Positions 43,734-54,056 of a stretch of DNA of 54,056 bases are shown piece by piece (the first letter of the stretch is position 1; the number at the start of each line of letters is the position of its first letter). The stretch covers positions 1 to 54,056 of the forward strand of contig JBBHKE010001771.1 in NCBI GenBank assembly GCA_037447655.1, in the 5' to 3' direction. The notes beneath the pieces were generated by a model. That model saw only the letters and a program-made list of their open reading frames with translations, made no database searches and was not told where the DNA came from. The translations under genes were made by a program, and so were the position numbers. This DNA comes from Zygnema cylindricum (lineage: Eukaryota; Streptophyta; Zygnematophyceae; Zygnematales; Zygnemataceae).

Positions 43734-43991
43734 CACGTGGGGAGACATCATTCGGTCGCGGGAATTCCGAGGAACGTACGGATGAGTGGAAAGTATACAC
43801 GCGTCCACTTATGGCCTTGTCGTACAGAGGCCGTACAGAAGGTACATCGGCAGTAGTACTTTCTAGTACTATACAGTTTTGTGATTGGTTCGTACAGGCA
43901 GTATATAGGAGCTGTGAGAGGGAATTAGGAAAAACTAGGACTTAGGAAAATTTAGGTAGATAGTCCTCTCTCTCAGAGAGTTTGTATAAAT
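43734..43991 (+). promoter_or_regulatory. Probable copia LTR promoter (G-box, CCAAT, TATA)
   Basis: CACGTG (43734-43739), an inverted CCAAT box ATTGG (43884-43888) and TATAAAT (43985-43991) occur in the same order and with similar spacing in the diverged LTRs at 3289 and 5999. TATATAG at 43902 is not conserved. If TATAAAT is used, transcripts start near 44015, giving a leader of about 170 bases before the gag ATG. The 3' LTR carries the same set at 49124-49381. G-box function in plant stress or light responses is family knowledge, not shown here. Confidence 0.55.
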
Positions 43992-44185
43992 TGGCATCTT
44001 TGCCATCCTATAACTTATCGCCTGGTTGGCCGTTTTCAGTGATTCTTTTTTCTACGGACTCAGGGGAGTCCAGGCTACACAGGGGTGCAGTCAAATTGTC
44101 AGTTTGCCTTCTTGGGCAGCAGTGGTTGTGGCTTAAAGTGGGTTAGTTAAATACTATCTAGAGGCTTCCTGTATTCTGTGGTCCA

Positions 44186-47100
44186 ATGGAGGACACAGAA
44201 TTGCAGGTTATGGGCCCACCCTCTAGGGTGCCCACCTTCAATGGATCTGGGTTCATCTATTGGGAAGCCATGATGATGGGAGCTTTGTGTGAAAAACGAT
44301 ACTGGGGTATCGTCAGTGGACAAGTGAAACGTCCACCTTCAGGAACTCCACCAGGATTTGGGGGAGTAAGGTTTCCTGCAACAACGGCTGCCTCGGCGGA
44401 GGAGGCAGATGATGGGGACAGCAGTGTGTCCGAAAAGGGGAAAGGGAAGGAGACACCCCTTACTCCTATTGCCACAGTATCGGGAGCGGCAATTGTGAAG
44501 ACCGTGGAGAACGATACTCAAATGTGGGAGGATGTAAACATGGCTGCCAAGAACTTCATTTTGAGGCACCTCACTCAAGGTTTGGCCACTCCTCATCTTC
44601 ACATTTACAAGGCAGAGGAATTGTGGGAAAGTTTGGTGGAGATTTATAGAGCTGGAACTATTCAGGAACTCCAGTTGGCTGAGCAAAAGCTATTGAGTTA
44701 CACTTACAAAGGAGGAAAGATGTTAGATTACTGTAATGATCTTTCTTGTTTGTATATGGAAATGGAAAGTGCCGGGTGGACAGGTACAATGAAAATGAAA
44801 GTTAACACCCTTATTATGAAATTACCAGATGAGTTCGAAAACATAGTGTACCGAGTATAGGGAATGCCTGATAGTTCATGGAAATGGAACACAGTAGTCA
44901 GGATGATACTTGTGCAGGAAAACACAATGGAGATTAGGAGAGGAGGAAAGAGCATTCAAGCTCTAGCAGCAGGAGGGGACCGATGGGGGAAGGATCCGAA
45001 GAAACCTTATAGAGGGGAAAGAGATAATTCTGGGGGACAGAGGCCCCCAAAGGGTCTTTGTCATTATTGCAAAAAGCCGGGACACTTTATTGCAGATTGT
45101 GTCAAGTTGTCAGAGCTGAGGCTCCAAGAAAACCGTGGAGGGGGTTCTTCCGGAGGGAAGAAAAAGGCACTTGTGGTTACAAAAGTGTCAGGAGAAATCG
45201 AGGATGAGTCATCTGAGGAGGATGGGGAGCTTCTTCTTGACGAGAGTCTGGAGGAGAAGGAGATCCCTCGGAGGCAGAAGTGTGCCCTTGGAGCAATTCG
45301 GGAAGCTCCACAGGAAGGATGGATCATCGACTCAGGTGCATCCATGCATATGTGCCGTGATAAAGAACTCTTCACTAAGCTACGAAAGATTCCTACTGTA
45401 GAGATAGAGTATGGGGATGGGAGAGTGGTTACTACAGATCTAGTGGGATCAGTAGATCTGAAAGTCTTAGTGGAGGGTAAGACCTCTATACTTACATTGT
45501 CAGATGTACTTTACATTCCTCAGTTGAGTAAAAATCTTGTCTCTACGTCTGTGTTAGATGACAAAGAGTTTGATACCTTCACCAGGAAGGGAGTCTTTAC
45601 AGCTAAGTATGGGAATGAAGTTTACTTCACAGCAGATAAGGGTAGCCAAGGAATGTTTAGGCTTAACTTGAGTAATGAAAAGAAGAATGCTTACTATGTT
45701 GGTGTTCCTAAGGTGATGATTTGGCATAAGCGTTTGGGGCATGTGCATTTTGATAGGTTAAGGGAAATGAAAAAACTTGGGGTAGTAGATGGCATTCAGT
45801 TTGGGGATAATGAAATAATGGATGATTGTAGTGGTTGTGCTCAAGGTAAGGCTCACAGACTTCCCTTTCCCAAAGCCGCCACATATAGAGGTGAGAAAGT
45901 GTTAGATTCGGTCCACACAGATATTTGGGGACCTGCAAAAGTACCTTCGGTTGGAGGAAAGAGGTTTATGATGACAATAACTGATGACTGGTCTAGATAC
46001 TCTAGAGTCTACTTTCTGAAAAATAAGTCTGAAGCATCCACTTACTTCAAAGAATATAAAGCTTGGAGTGAGAAGTTGCATGAAACCCCTATTAAGAGGA
46101 TAAGGAGTGATAATGGGGGGGAATATACCTCTAACCAGTTTGAGGAATATCTGAGAGATGAGGGAGTGCAACACCAGAAAACTGTACCATATAACCCAGA
46201 ACAAAATGGGGTAGCTGAGAGGTTGAATCGAACACTAGGAGATAGTGCATGTAGTATGTTGGCAGACAAGAAAATAGGAAAGAGATTTTGGGCAGAGGCA
46301 ATGAACTGTGCCAACTATATTAAAAATAGAGTCCTTACCTCAGCTGTAAAGGGAGTGACACCTTATGAGAGATGGGTTGGAAGGAAACCAGATATCTCAC
46401 ACCTTAAAGTATTTGGTAGCCAAGTTTACAGTCTTGACACGGATAGGAAAAACTGGAAACTAGATGCTAAGGGAAAACCTGGATACTTTGTGGGATATGA
46501 TGAGGATGTTAAGGGATATAGAGTCTATGACTTAGCAAAGAAAGATATCATTCTGGTCAAACACTTAATTGTCATGGATGAAGGGAAGTCATTTGACCCC
46601 TTCAAATATACAAAGAAGATAAGGATCAGATTTGAGTCCGAAAGTGAGGAGAACTCAGTCGTTCCCGAAAAAGACATGAGTGAAACTGTGATTACAGATT
46701 CAGGGGAGATCGAAGATACAGGAGACTCACCGGAAACCTCACATACTCCTATGGACTTCGAGGAGATGGAAGAAGCGGGACAAGATACGGTTTTTATGGA
46801 CAGGGGAGCCGATGAGACAGTGAGAAGAAATCCAAGACTTCCATCCATTCCAGCTTCGGAGTTTGAGGGAGGAAGGAGGAGCAGCAAAAGGATACAGGAA
46901 AAACAAGCTGCCCATAAGGTAACTAAGCTATCTCACCCAGATGAGCCTCAGTCTTACTTAGAGGCAGTGAATAGTCCAGAGAAAGAAAGATGGATTAGAG
47001 CCATAAATGATGAGATGGCTTCTATCATGGAAGCAAATACTTGGGAACTAGCAGATTGCCCTCCAGATAGAAAACCTATTGGATGTAAATGGGTATTTAA

Positions 47101-48535
47101 ACTAAAACTGAACCCAGATAATACAATTGAGAGGTATAAGGCTCGATTGGTAGCAAAGGGGTTCACCCAAAAAGAGGGGATTGACTATGAGGAGACCTTT
47201 GCTCCAGTTGTTCGGTTCCCATCGGTAAGGATTCTCCTCAGTCTGGCCGCAGCGGAAGACATGGAAATTCACCAGATGGATATTAAGACTGCTTTTCTTA
47301 ATGGTGAGTTAGAGGAAGAAATTTTTATGAGGCAACCCGAGGGGTTTGTGGAAGAAGGAGAAGAGAGCAAAGTGTGCAGGCTCATAAAGTCTTTATATGG
47401 ACTGAAACAGGCTCCCCGACAGTGGAACAAGAAACTAGATGAGTTTCTCACCGATCTGGGATACATCCGGATCAGCTCTGACCATTCTATCTATATGTTT
47501 GAAGATGAGAATGGTGTCATTTTTATTGCAATTTATGTGGATGATCTGCTTGTGTTAAGTAAGTCTTTAGATAATATCAATAGGCTAAAGAAAGATCTTA
47601 GGGGCAGATTTGATATGAAGGATTTAGGGGAGGCAAAATATATTTTGGGGATCCAAATGGAGAGAGATAGAGGGAAGAAGATTATCAGACTTACTCAGAA
47701 AGAAGCAATAGGTAATATGCTTGAGAAATTCCAGATGGAAAATGGTAACAGTTGTACCACTCCCATGGACTTGAAAAAAGTAAGTGATGGGAGTGTAGAA
47801 GGAGGAGTGATGATCTTAGACGATCAGATGAGTCTAGAGGAGAGAGAGTTCATGAAGTCTATTCCTTATAGACAGGTCGTAGGAAGCTTAATCTATTTTA
47901 TGAACTGTACCAGGCCGGACATAGCGGCAGCAGTTGGAGTACTCAGTAGGAGTCTTAATGATCCTAGGAAGTGAGATTGGGAGGCAGCCAAGAGAGTCAT
48001 GAGATATCTGGTGGGAACTAGAGAGTTATGGTTGCATTTGGGAGGGGAGCATACTGATATCACCACTTGGAGTGATGCCAGTTATGGGGATGCACCTATG
48101 AGAAGATGCACTTCTGGATATGTTTTGTATGTGGGGGAAGGTGCTTGCTGTTGGAGCAGTAAGCAACAAAAGGTGGTTGCTCAGTCTACTATGGAGGCTG
48201 AGTATATGGCGTCGTGTTCTACTGTAAAAGAACTAATGTGGGTGAAATCATTGTTACAAGAACTGGGATTTATGAAGGAGGGAGTGCATGAAATCTTTTG
48301 CGATAACCAAGCTGCAATTGCAATTGCAGCCAATCCAAAACACCATTTCAAAGCAAAACATATGGACATAAGATTAAGCTTTGTAAGAGAAAAAGTTGAA
48401 AATAAAATTCTAAATCTTGTGTATAGACCTGATGAAGAAATGGTGGCTGACATGATGACCAAACCTGTGCCCTCTCCTAAACTAAAATATTGTCGGGAAA
48501 AATGCGGGTTGAAAGAAAAATTAAAATTAGACTAG
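44186..48535 (+). CDS. Copia Gag-Pol polyprotein, interrupted by two in-frame stops
   Basis: A single frame of 1450 codons from ATG 44186 to TAG 48535, broken by TAG at 44858-44860 and TGA at 47972-47974. Gag (about codons 1-300) ends in a CCHC knuckle CHYCKKPGHFIADC (45059-45100). The protease site is IIDSGAS (Asp near 45329). Integrase has the HHCC finger (WHKRLGHVHF...CSGCAQGKAH) and the core acidic residues in VHTDIWGP, SDNGGEY and EQNGVAERLN. RT has GCKWVFKLK, ARLVAKGFTQ, MDIKTAFLNG and YVDD (47534-47545). RNase H has WSDASYGD and IFCDNQAAI, ending MVADMMTKPVP. The stop at 44858 falls where the gag-only relative has CAG (Gln). Each stop is one G:C to A:T change from a sense codon. Readthrough is possible but inactivation is simpler. 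The start lies inside the LTR. Confidence 0.93.
44206..44220 (+). other. Copia primer-binding site: initiator tRNA-Met anticodon arm
   Basis: GGTTATGGGCCCACC follows the LTR with no gap. It is complementary to GGUGGGCCCAUAACC, the anticodon stem-loop of plant initiator tRNA-Met as I know it, not to a CCA-proximal tRNA end. Drosophila copia is known to prime from a 5' tRNA-Met fragment cut in the anticodon arm, and this site fits that mechanism. It is identical in the gag-only element, and it overlaps gag codons. Confidence 0.75.
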
Positions 48536-48540
48536 AAAAT

Positions 48541-48548
48541 AAGGGGAG
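48541..48548 (+). other. Copia polypurine tract
   Basis: AAGGGGAG just after the Pol stop and directly before the 3' LTR; identical to 4453-4460 of the gag-only element. Confidence 0.85.
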
Positions 48549-49595
48549 TGTTGAAATTTATAGATTTCTAGAGTATTTTCTAGGTTTAAATATGGTTTTA
48601 TAAAAAGAAAAAGAAAAGGACGGACAGCCTGCCTCCACCTCCGCTCTCTAGCCCCCATACTTGCTGTAGTCACTGAAGGAAAGAGAGAGAGGTTGATCCA
48701 TGGCTGCCTTAGTTCAACAGACAGCTATTTTTAGTAGGTTACTAAAAATGTACTTGACGGACCAGAGATTTGATCCCGGTACCTGCAGTTCGTCAAATCG
48801 TCCGGTAGCGGTCAGCTTTATCCTAATAGACTAAGACCAATGCTAAGTGCTATGGTATGTGATAGATATATATTTAGTTCGAACGGATAAAGTTCATTTA
48901 ACTAAAACTGTTTACGGCGTACATATATACAGTTTTATAAAGTACGTCGTACGACGCTAATTCAAAACGGATACCACGCATTTTATTTCTACATTGGAAC
49001 AAATATCGCGCAAGTATTTATTCCGGCCAAGATTACGTTTCGCATATAATCCAACGACGCACATCATCGCCGAAATCCCGGAGTGGTCACTTTGGCATTT
49101 AGTGACGTGGCATCACCTGGCGCCACGTGGGGAGACATCATTCGGTCGCGGGAATTCCGAGGAACGTACGGATGAGTGGAAAGTATACACGCGTCCACTT
49201 ATGGCCTTGTCGTACAGAGGCCGTACAGAAGGTACATCGGCAGTAGTACTTTCTAGTACTATACAGTTTTGTGATTGGTTCGTACAGGCAGTATATAGGA
49301 GCTGTGAGAGGGAATTAGGAAAAACTAGGACTTAGGAAAATTTAGGTAGATAGTCCTCTCTCTCAGAGAGTTTGTATAAATTGGCATCTTTGCCATCCTA
49401 TAACTTATCGCCTGGTTGGCCGTTTTCAGTGATTCTTTTTTCTACGGACTCAGGGGAGTCCAGGCTACACAGGGGTGCAGTCAAATTGTCAGTTTGCCTT
49501 CTTGGGCAGCAGTGGTTGTGGCTTAAAGTGGGTTAGTTAAATACTATCTAGAGGCTTCCTGTATTCTGTGGTCCAATGGAGGACACAGAATTGCA
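48549..49595 (+). repeat. Copia 3' LTR
   Basis: 1047 bp, the same length as the 5' LTR. It differs at four positions by eye, three of them G/A. It ends GAATTGCA followed by target copy CAAAA. Its internal ATG (49576) would read into flanking DNA if used. Confidence 0.95.
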
Positions 49596-49605
49596 CAAAA
49601 GAATA

Positions 49606-50418
49606 AGGGTAACCTTCCATCAGGCGAAAAGTGGGGTTGTTTACTGGAGAAAGTACCCTTCCGTACTAGGCCGTACTGTTTTTTTTTTTTTTTTTTTTTT
49701 TTACAAAAGATGTTTACTAAATATTCGTTGAGATTCTCCAGACTTCTTGGAGAAAAACACCACCGTCCGATTTTCAATTTTCGACGCAAACGCTTCTTGT
49801 TTCCAGTACGTAGCTAGTCTCCTGTGACTGTCCTCGGGAGGAGAGTTTGTGATTACTGGACGCGTGTTTTGGTCCACTTGTAAAGTCAGAGTCGATCCAC
49901 GACAGACGTGAAGCAATAAACTTACATGTGGCAAATGGAGTGTACCGTGTGACATCAAAGCCAGTCTGTTCGATGACAAAAAAATCTTGGTTGTATAGCC
50001 AGCCTGTTCGACAACAAAAAAAACTTGGTTGTAAGACATCCTGTGACGTCTCCTTCATAAATGTGCGATACAGCGATTCACGTTCAAATGGTACATTCTT
50101 GGACATTTGTACAAACTTAAATTTCGCAACGGTTTTCGTGGCCGTTGATACCACAAGAACCCTAAGAACGTTCAGATTGTACATTAGGGTGACCCTACTA
50201 GATATTTTAATCGGCGTCTGCCCGTACACATACGCAGCTGCGATTTAGTCCTTTTGGAAATGATGATTATTCCCGGGCGGCTCAACAGGTCCTACGTGGT
50301 ACCAATCGCAATCTAACACCTCATTCACTGGCACGACCTGATGGAAGGGTGTTACAAATATTACTGCCAGTAAACGTGTTCGTACGATTACTGGGAACGC
50401 CTGATGGAAGGTTACCCT
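49606..50418. mobile_element. Family D inverted-repeat element, 813 bp
   Basis: AGGGTAACCTTCCATCAGGC (from 49606) and GCCTGATGGAAGGTTACCCT (to 50418) are perfect 20-base inverted repeats. A partial extra terminus (CCTGATGGAAGGGTGTTAC) lies just inside the right end, near 50336. A poly-T run lies at 49679-49702. Open frames inside have no recognisable motifs. The copia inserted five bases to the left of this element. Confidence 0.72.
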
Positions 50419-52676
50419 AAATATTTTTTAGTCGCTTGTCGCGTCAAATCGTTTGGGTTTCAAGTATGATATGGTTTGATTCGGCGCTTGCAGACAAAAC
50501 ATGTTTTTTTTTGCTTTGCCCATAACAGTTGACACGTGTAGTTTATCCTCGATCTGAACGTCACGTCGAAATCTGCGAAACGTTTTGCATCTACTGGCGG
50601 TTGATTTGTCATTATTGCACGTGTCCACGTCCAAAGATTTTTTTAGGTCTTGGCAATTATCAAGTCAAGGTGGATATACTATATGATAGCGGTAGTTATA
50701 TCAGTTCTCGGAAATGCAGTCATAGAAAGTTACTCCCCTCTAGTGTGTTGCCACCTGGCGTGCTAGCGATAAATTTTGTCGTTAGTCAGAAACTGCAAAA
50801 TGAGGAAAATTGTACAGATATTTATGTTATTTTGTCATTAGTTGTTTGTGTTTCAACCGATACCACCAAATCAAAAACGTTGAACAGATGTCTCAACGCT
50901 TCCAACTAGGGTTTGAACAATTCCTGAAGATTAAAAATATATTTTTCTTCATTAACTCTTAGAATATGTAATTGTAAGTTCATGCAACAATTTGGCGATG
51001 TCAATTCGTTCTTTTGGTATTATTATGTGTCTCCCCGGATTGAGCCAACAGTGTTGGAAAAATTGTGCTTCAACTTTTAAGTTTTAGATTTTCAGCCAGC
51101 TAGTACATTCTTTTAAATTATGTTTATGCTTGACAAGTTACATTATTGATTATTGTTTTATATATGTCACGTTAATGTTTTTGATACAATGAATTGGATT
51201 TCATATTCTAATAAAAATTACACGTTCTTCTTATATGTGCAAAATAACATATATTCTTGTACGTGATTATACAACTCGTACATGTGTCATTGTGTTAACA
51301 CTTTGAATTAGTGTAGTGTAAAAAAACGGGTTTCAACCATAAACCTTCAAACATTAAAATTGTTGTCTGCCAACATTCATGTCAACCTCTTTTACTACTC
51401 GATATATAAAATGTTCAATCTAAAAATTATGTGGACAACAACAGCATTCTCCTTAACTTATGATCTAAAATCCATAAACTAAGTTATTTTGTCGTAACGT
51501 CACTCACTAACATTATAAATACCTTTATACGTTAAATGAGTAAGCTTGGTCAATCAATAGGTTAAGACGCGCTTATGTGCTCCTTATTAAAGATAGTGAT
51601 TTTCATGGGAGAGAGTACATATTATTACGCCAAGATAACTATCGCACCATGGAATAAATGTTTTCCCTTTCAGTGGTACACCTTTTTTTTAAAGGTGTCA
51701 CTCTTGAACAAATTATATTGACTCATATATGTGATATTGTTTAAACATACGTATTTAAGACGCGAGGTTGGGATTTCAACCCACGTAAATAAGAGAAACT
51801 CGCTCATGTTACTTTTATATCGAAACCTAGTTCAAACGTTCATTTTTTTTCTTTAAGTATGAAAATTGTTTAGTTTTTTTATGAAAATGTTATTGAAACT
51901 ACCGGTTTACGACATGCAATTAAAACGCATAATTACTCAATATAAGTACACATACTCTAAATATAACCCACGATATATCGTTACTCACTACGTTCACAAT
52001 AAATTGGTTGCAACCCCTAAGGTCGCTACCTTGCGATTTTATCGATGAAAAAGGTGGAAGCTTACATTTTATACCCACCGACTTACTTTAAGAAAACATT
52101 GTTTGAGCTTGTTGAGGGTCATGGATAAAAATTGGTCACAATATTAGATGCGGCTCAATGTTATGGTTTGTGATTGTTTAAACACATATGTCCTTTGAGC
52201 ATAAATGATTAAATTGCGGTTCAAATATTGATTGAATTAAACAACAGTTTCCAAAATCAGGATGGAATGGATTATACGTTCTTTATACAAAAATGTCATT
52301 ATTATAAGCTTGTTTTTCTCGATTTACGACCTCGTATTGAATAGTAGGCAAGTGAGTATATATCATGCATATAGTTGTGACAAAGACATCGCATATTGAT
52401 GTTGGTGACGGCTATGCATCCTTCTCTCGCCCAAAGCAAAATCTTGAATGTGGGAGTAAGTTGTAAATCGTGAAACACTATTGCAAAATAATAATAAACC
52501 AACCTATACCAAACTTTGTTAACTTAAATTATTTAAACAGTTATAGGTTGACGACTTTAAATAGAGCCCATTAAAAGGTTATATGGTTTTTGGAGAGTAA
52601 ACGAGGATATTTTTTAATTCGTTTTACTCGTACAAATGCATGCGCACCCTACTTTTCGATTGCAATTACCAGACAG
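50419..52676. other. Intergenic, no feature recognised
   Basis: About 2.3 kb of AT-rich sequence with short ORFs only. No termini of the families named here, no LTRs and no protein motifs were recognised. Confidence 0.5.
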
Positions 52677-53630
52677 AGGGCACTTTCCCATGTAATAAAT
52701 TTAGGGTTTTTTTTTGTTTTTTTCCTCCAAAACTTAGCCCTCAACGAGAAAACATGCAGCCGTACCAAATAATCCAAATAACCACGGTAGAATTTGCGTC
52801 ACCTTAAAAGTTGAAATGTATTGCAGTTTGTCTTCTAGCGCGTTTCGACCCAATTTCGCGTCCTTTCAACTCATCTTCAAACTTATGATAAAATCACCTC
52901 GTGAGGTGATTCTAAATAAAGTTCCACGATGTGAGTGAATAGGCAGATGATGTCGCACGCGTCGAAGGTTTTTTACAGTTTTTGTGCGCGGAGTACCAAA
53001 AAAAAAACCCACTGCCTGTTTCCAGCATGTGCGTGACTTTTTTACGTGTGCTTTTTTCCGTGTGTTTTTTTCTGTATAAGGGTCGTGGAGGGGTCTCGAC
53101 CAACGGACGCCATTTCGCAAAAGCGAAATCCGTAAAAGCGCCTCTCTTTCTCTCCCTCTCCCACTACCACGTCTATCTCACAATTATTGCAATGAAAAAC
53201 GTCAATAATGATATCAAATGAAAGATCTCTAAAAACAAATTGTTTTAACTATGTTTGGGCGTATTTTGATGGCAAGTAGAGTGAGAAAGGACAAAAAAAA
53301 TACAATCGGGAACCATGGCGGAAAGTTTTAGAATTTGTGACGTCGGCGCCGTCATAATTGAGCGTGACGTCAAAATGTCACAAACCCTAAACATCTACAA
53401 TGTCACAAGAAACTAACGCCTACAACCGTCGCTATTTTGTAAACGTCATCAATTGTCGCGAGTTTTGTAGTCGTTTACAGCCGTCACAAATTACACCCAC
53501 GTCTACATCCGTCACTTTTTAAAGTAACAAGTTAATTGCGTTGCATCGGAATGCTCTGAAAGTAGTACGGAGAATCTTCGCTTAATAACAAAGTTACAAA
53601 ACTAGTTTCGGCTACATGGGAAAGTGCCCT
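52677..53630. mobile_element. Family C inverted-repeat element, copy 2 (uninterrupted)
   Basis: The termini AGGGCACTTTCCCATGT and ACATGGGAAAGTGCCCT are perfect inverted repeats enclosing 954 bp. It shares long stretches with 32392-34730: AAAATCACCTCG, GGAACCATGGCGG-like, GAGCGTGACGTCA, AGTAGTACGGAGAATCTTC. The site equivalent to the hAT insertion is intact here (ACAATGTC, 53397-53404). No transposase is recognised. Confidence 0.75.
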
Positions 53631-53674
53631 GATTATCCGGAAATGTGCAGTAAAGAAAAAGAGTTTAGAAAATA

Positions 53675-54056
53675 TGACTGTTATTAACGATGCACGGTGT
53701 ACTCCATTTTTACTAGTTACGACCGTAGAATTTGAATCGGTTAAATATCGACGAAGCGCCACGAGTAAAACAGCCCTTCGAATTTTGGCGTCCACAAGCA
53801 ATTATTGTCAGTATAAAAGATTTGAGAAAAAGAAATGACGTGTAAAGGCCTATTAGTCCCGTGAAAGGGTACATCGGCTTTGATCAAAACATTGAAACAA
53901 TAATTCGCTTCTAAGAGGCATGATGAAAGTCTCGTAAGGCTACGTTGCGTTAATTGAACAATGAAATTTTTCACTGCCTACATCTGCACCCACATTAAAC
54001 ACTGCCGACATTTGCTGATGTTTTGAGCGCTGTTAACTACTGCAAATGTTTTATCG
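53675..54056. other. Family B right-terminus remnant, then unannotated DNA to window end
   Basis: GTTATTAACGATGCACGGTGTA ends near 53701 (its last 20 bases match the family B right terminus). No left partner was found, so it is a truncated MITE. It lies just right of family C copy 2, as the MITE at 34809 lies just right of copy 1. Nothing is recognised in 53703-54056. Confidence 0.5.

Larger units (their letters stand above)
43159..44205 (+). repeat. Copia 5' LTR
   Basis: It starts TGTTGAAATTTATAG and ends GAATTGCA. Its limits are fixed by the target duplications and by divergence from the 3' LTR immediately outside. It contains a G-box, a CCAAT box, a TATA box, the inverted repeat at 43364-43406 and, unusually, the gag ATG 20 bases before its end. 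Confidence 0.95.
43159..49595 (+). mobile_element. Ty1/copia LTR retrotransposon, nearly complete and recent
   Basis: 6437 bp bounded by 1047-bp LTRs (43159-44205 and 48549-49595) and a perfect 5-bp target duplication CAAAA (43154-43158, 49596-49600). The LTRs differ at about four single bases by eye (roughly 99.6% identity), so the insertion is young. The interior has an anticodon-arm PBS, one long Gag-Pol frame in copia order (Gag, protease, integrase, RT, RNase H) and a polypurine tract. Two in-frame stops interrupt the frame. The same family in broad sense produced the gag-only element at 3289-7130. Confidence 0.96.

Noticed and set aside
43604-43945. 113-codon ORF inside the copia LTR, identical in the 3' LTR (48994-49335)
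   Set aside because: Identity only reflects the recent LTR duplication. The related LTRs at 3289 and 5999 keep a short similar stretch (EIPEW) but not the rest of the frame, and the region holds the promoter elements.
1-54056. CRISPR arrays, rRNA or tRNA genes, organelle genes
   Set aside because: None seen; direct repeats found are LTRs or short tandem duplications.

Overview
This window looks like transposon-dense intergenic chromatin from a green-plant-lineage (streptophyte) nuclear genome. It is AT-rich, nearly all recognisable coding sequence belongs to LTR retrotransposons, inverted-repeat DNA transposons fill much of the rest, and there is one plausible host gene (an F-box/leucine-rich-repeat protein). 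A Ty3/gypsy element carrying its own cytosine-5 DNA methyltransferase (DNMT) domain is a combination reported for charophyte algae and dinoflagellates, so a charophyte-grade alga is an attractive but unproven source. No bacterial or organellar genes were seen.

Left arm (1-15.7 kb): a three-deep nest on the minus strand. The outermost element is gypsy-2 (about 10320-15667), in the order protease, DNA methyltransferase, linker, reverse transcriptase, RNase H. Gypsy-1 (1-10319, 3' end off the window) is inserted in its RNase H region. A non-autonomous copia derivative (3289-7130) is in turn inserted in gypsy-1 between gag and protease, with two LTRs, a gag gene, a short RNase H-like tail and a perfect 5-bp target duplication.

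Middle (15.7-43 kb): dispersed DNA elements and one host gene. Family A is hAT-like (TAGTGTTG... termini, 8-bp target duplications). Family B is a TA-duplicating MITE (TACACCG... termini). Family C is about 950 bp with AGGG... termini. Several are nested. The F-box gene lies at 22372-23523 on the minus strand, beside a GGGAGA microsatellite. A plus-strand gypsy-3 (27546-31726), the same family as gypsy-1, has lost its gag and protease.

Right arm (43-54 kb): a nearly complete, recent copia element (43159-49595). Its 1047-bp LTRs differ at about four bases, and its single Gag-Pol frame has two in-frame stops. Its primer-binding site is not complementary to a tRNA 3' end. It matches the anticodon arm of initiator tRNA-Met, as in Drosophila copia, which primes from a tRNA half-molecule. 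The gag start codon lies inside the LTR. A family D element abuts it, and a second family C copy supplies the paralogous empty site for the hAT insertion at 33.1 kb.

How the parts work together: most are independent parasites. The autonomous copia could in principle supply enzymes in trans to relatives of the gag-only element, because both share the PBS, polypurine tract and promoter layout. The captured methyltransferase would be expected to act on the retroelement's own DNA, but this copy is broken. All pairings, motif calls and difference counts were made by eye; no alignment or database search was run.
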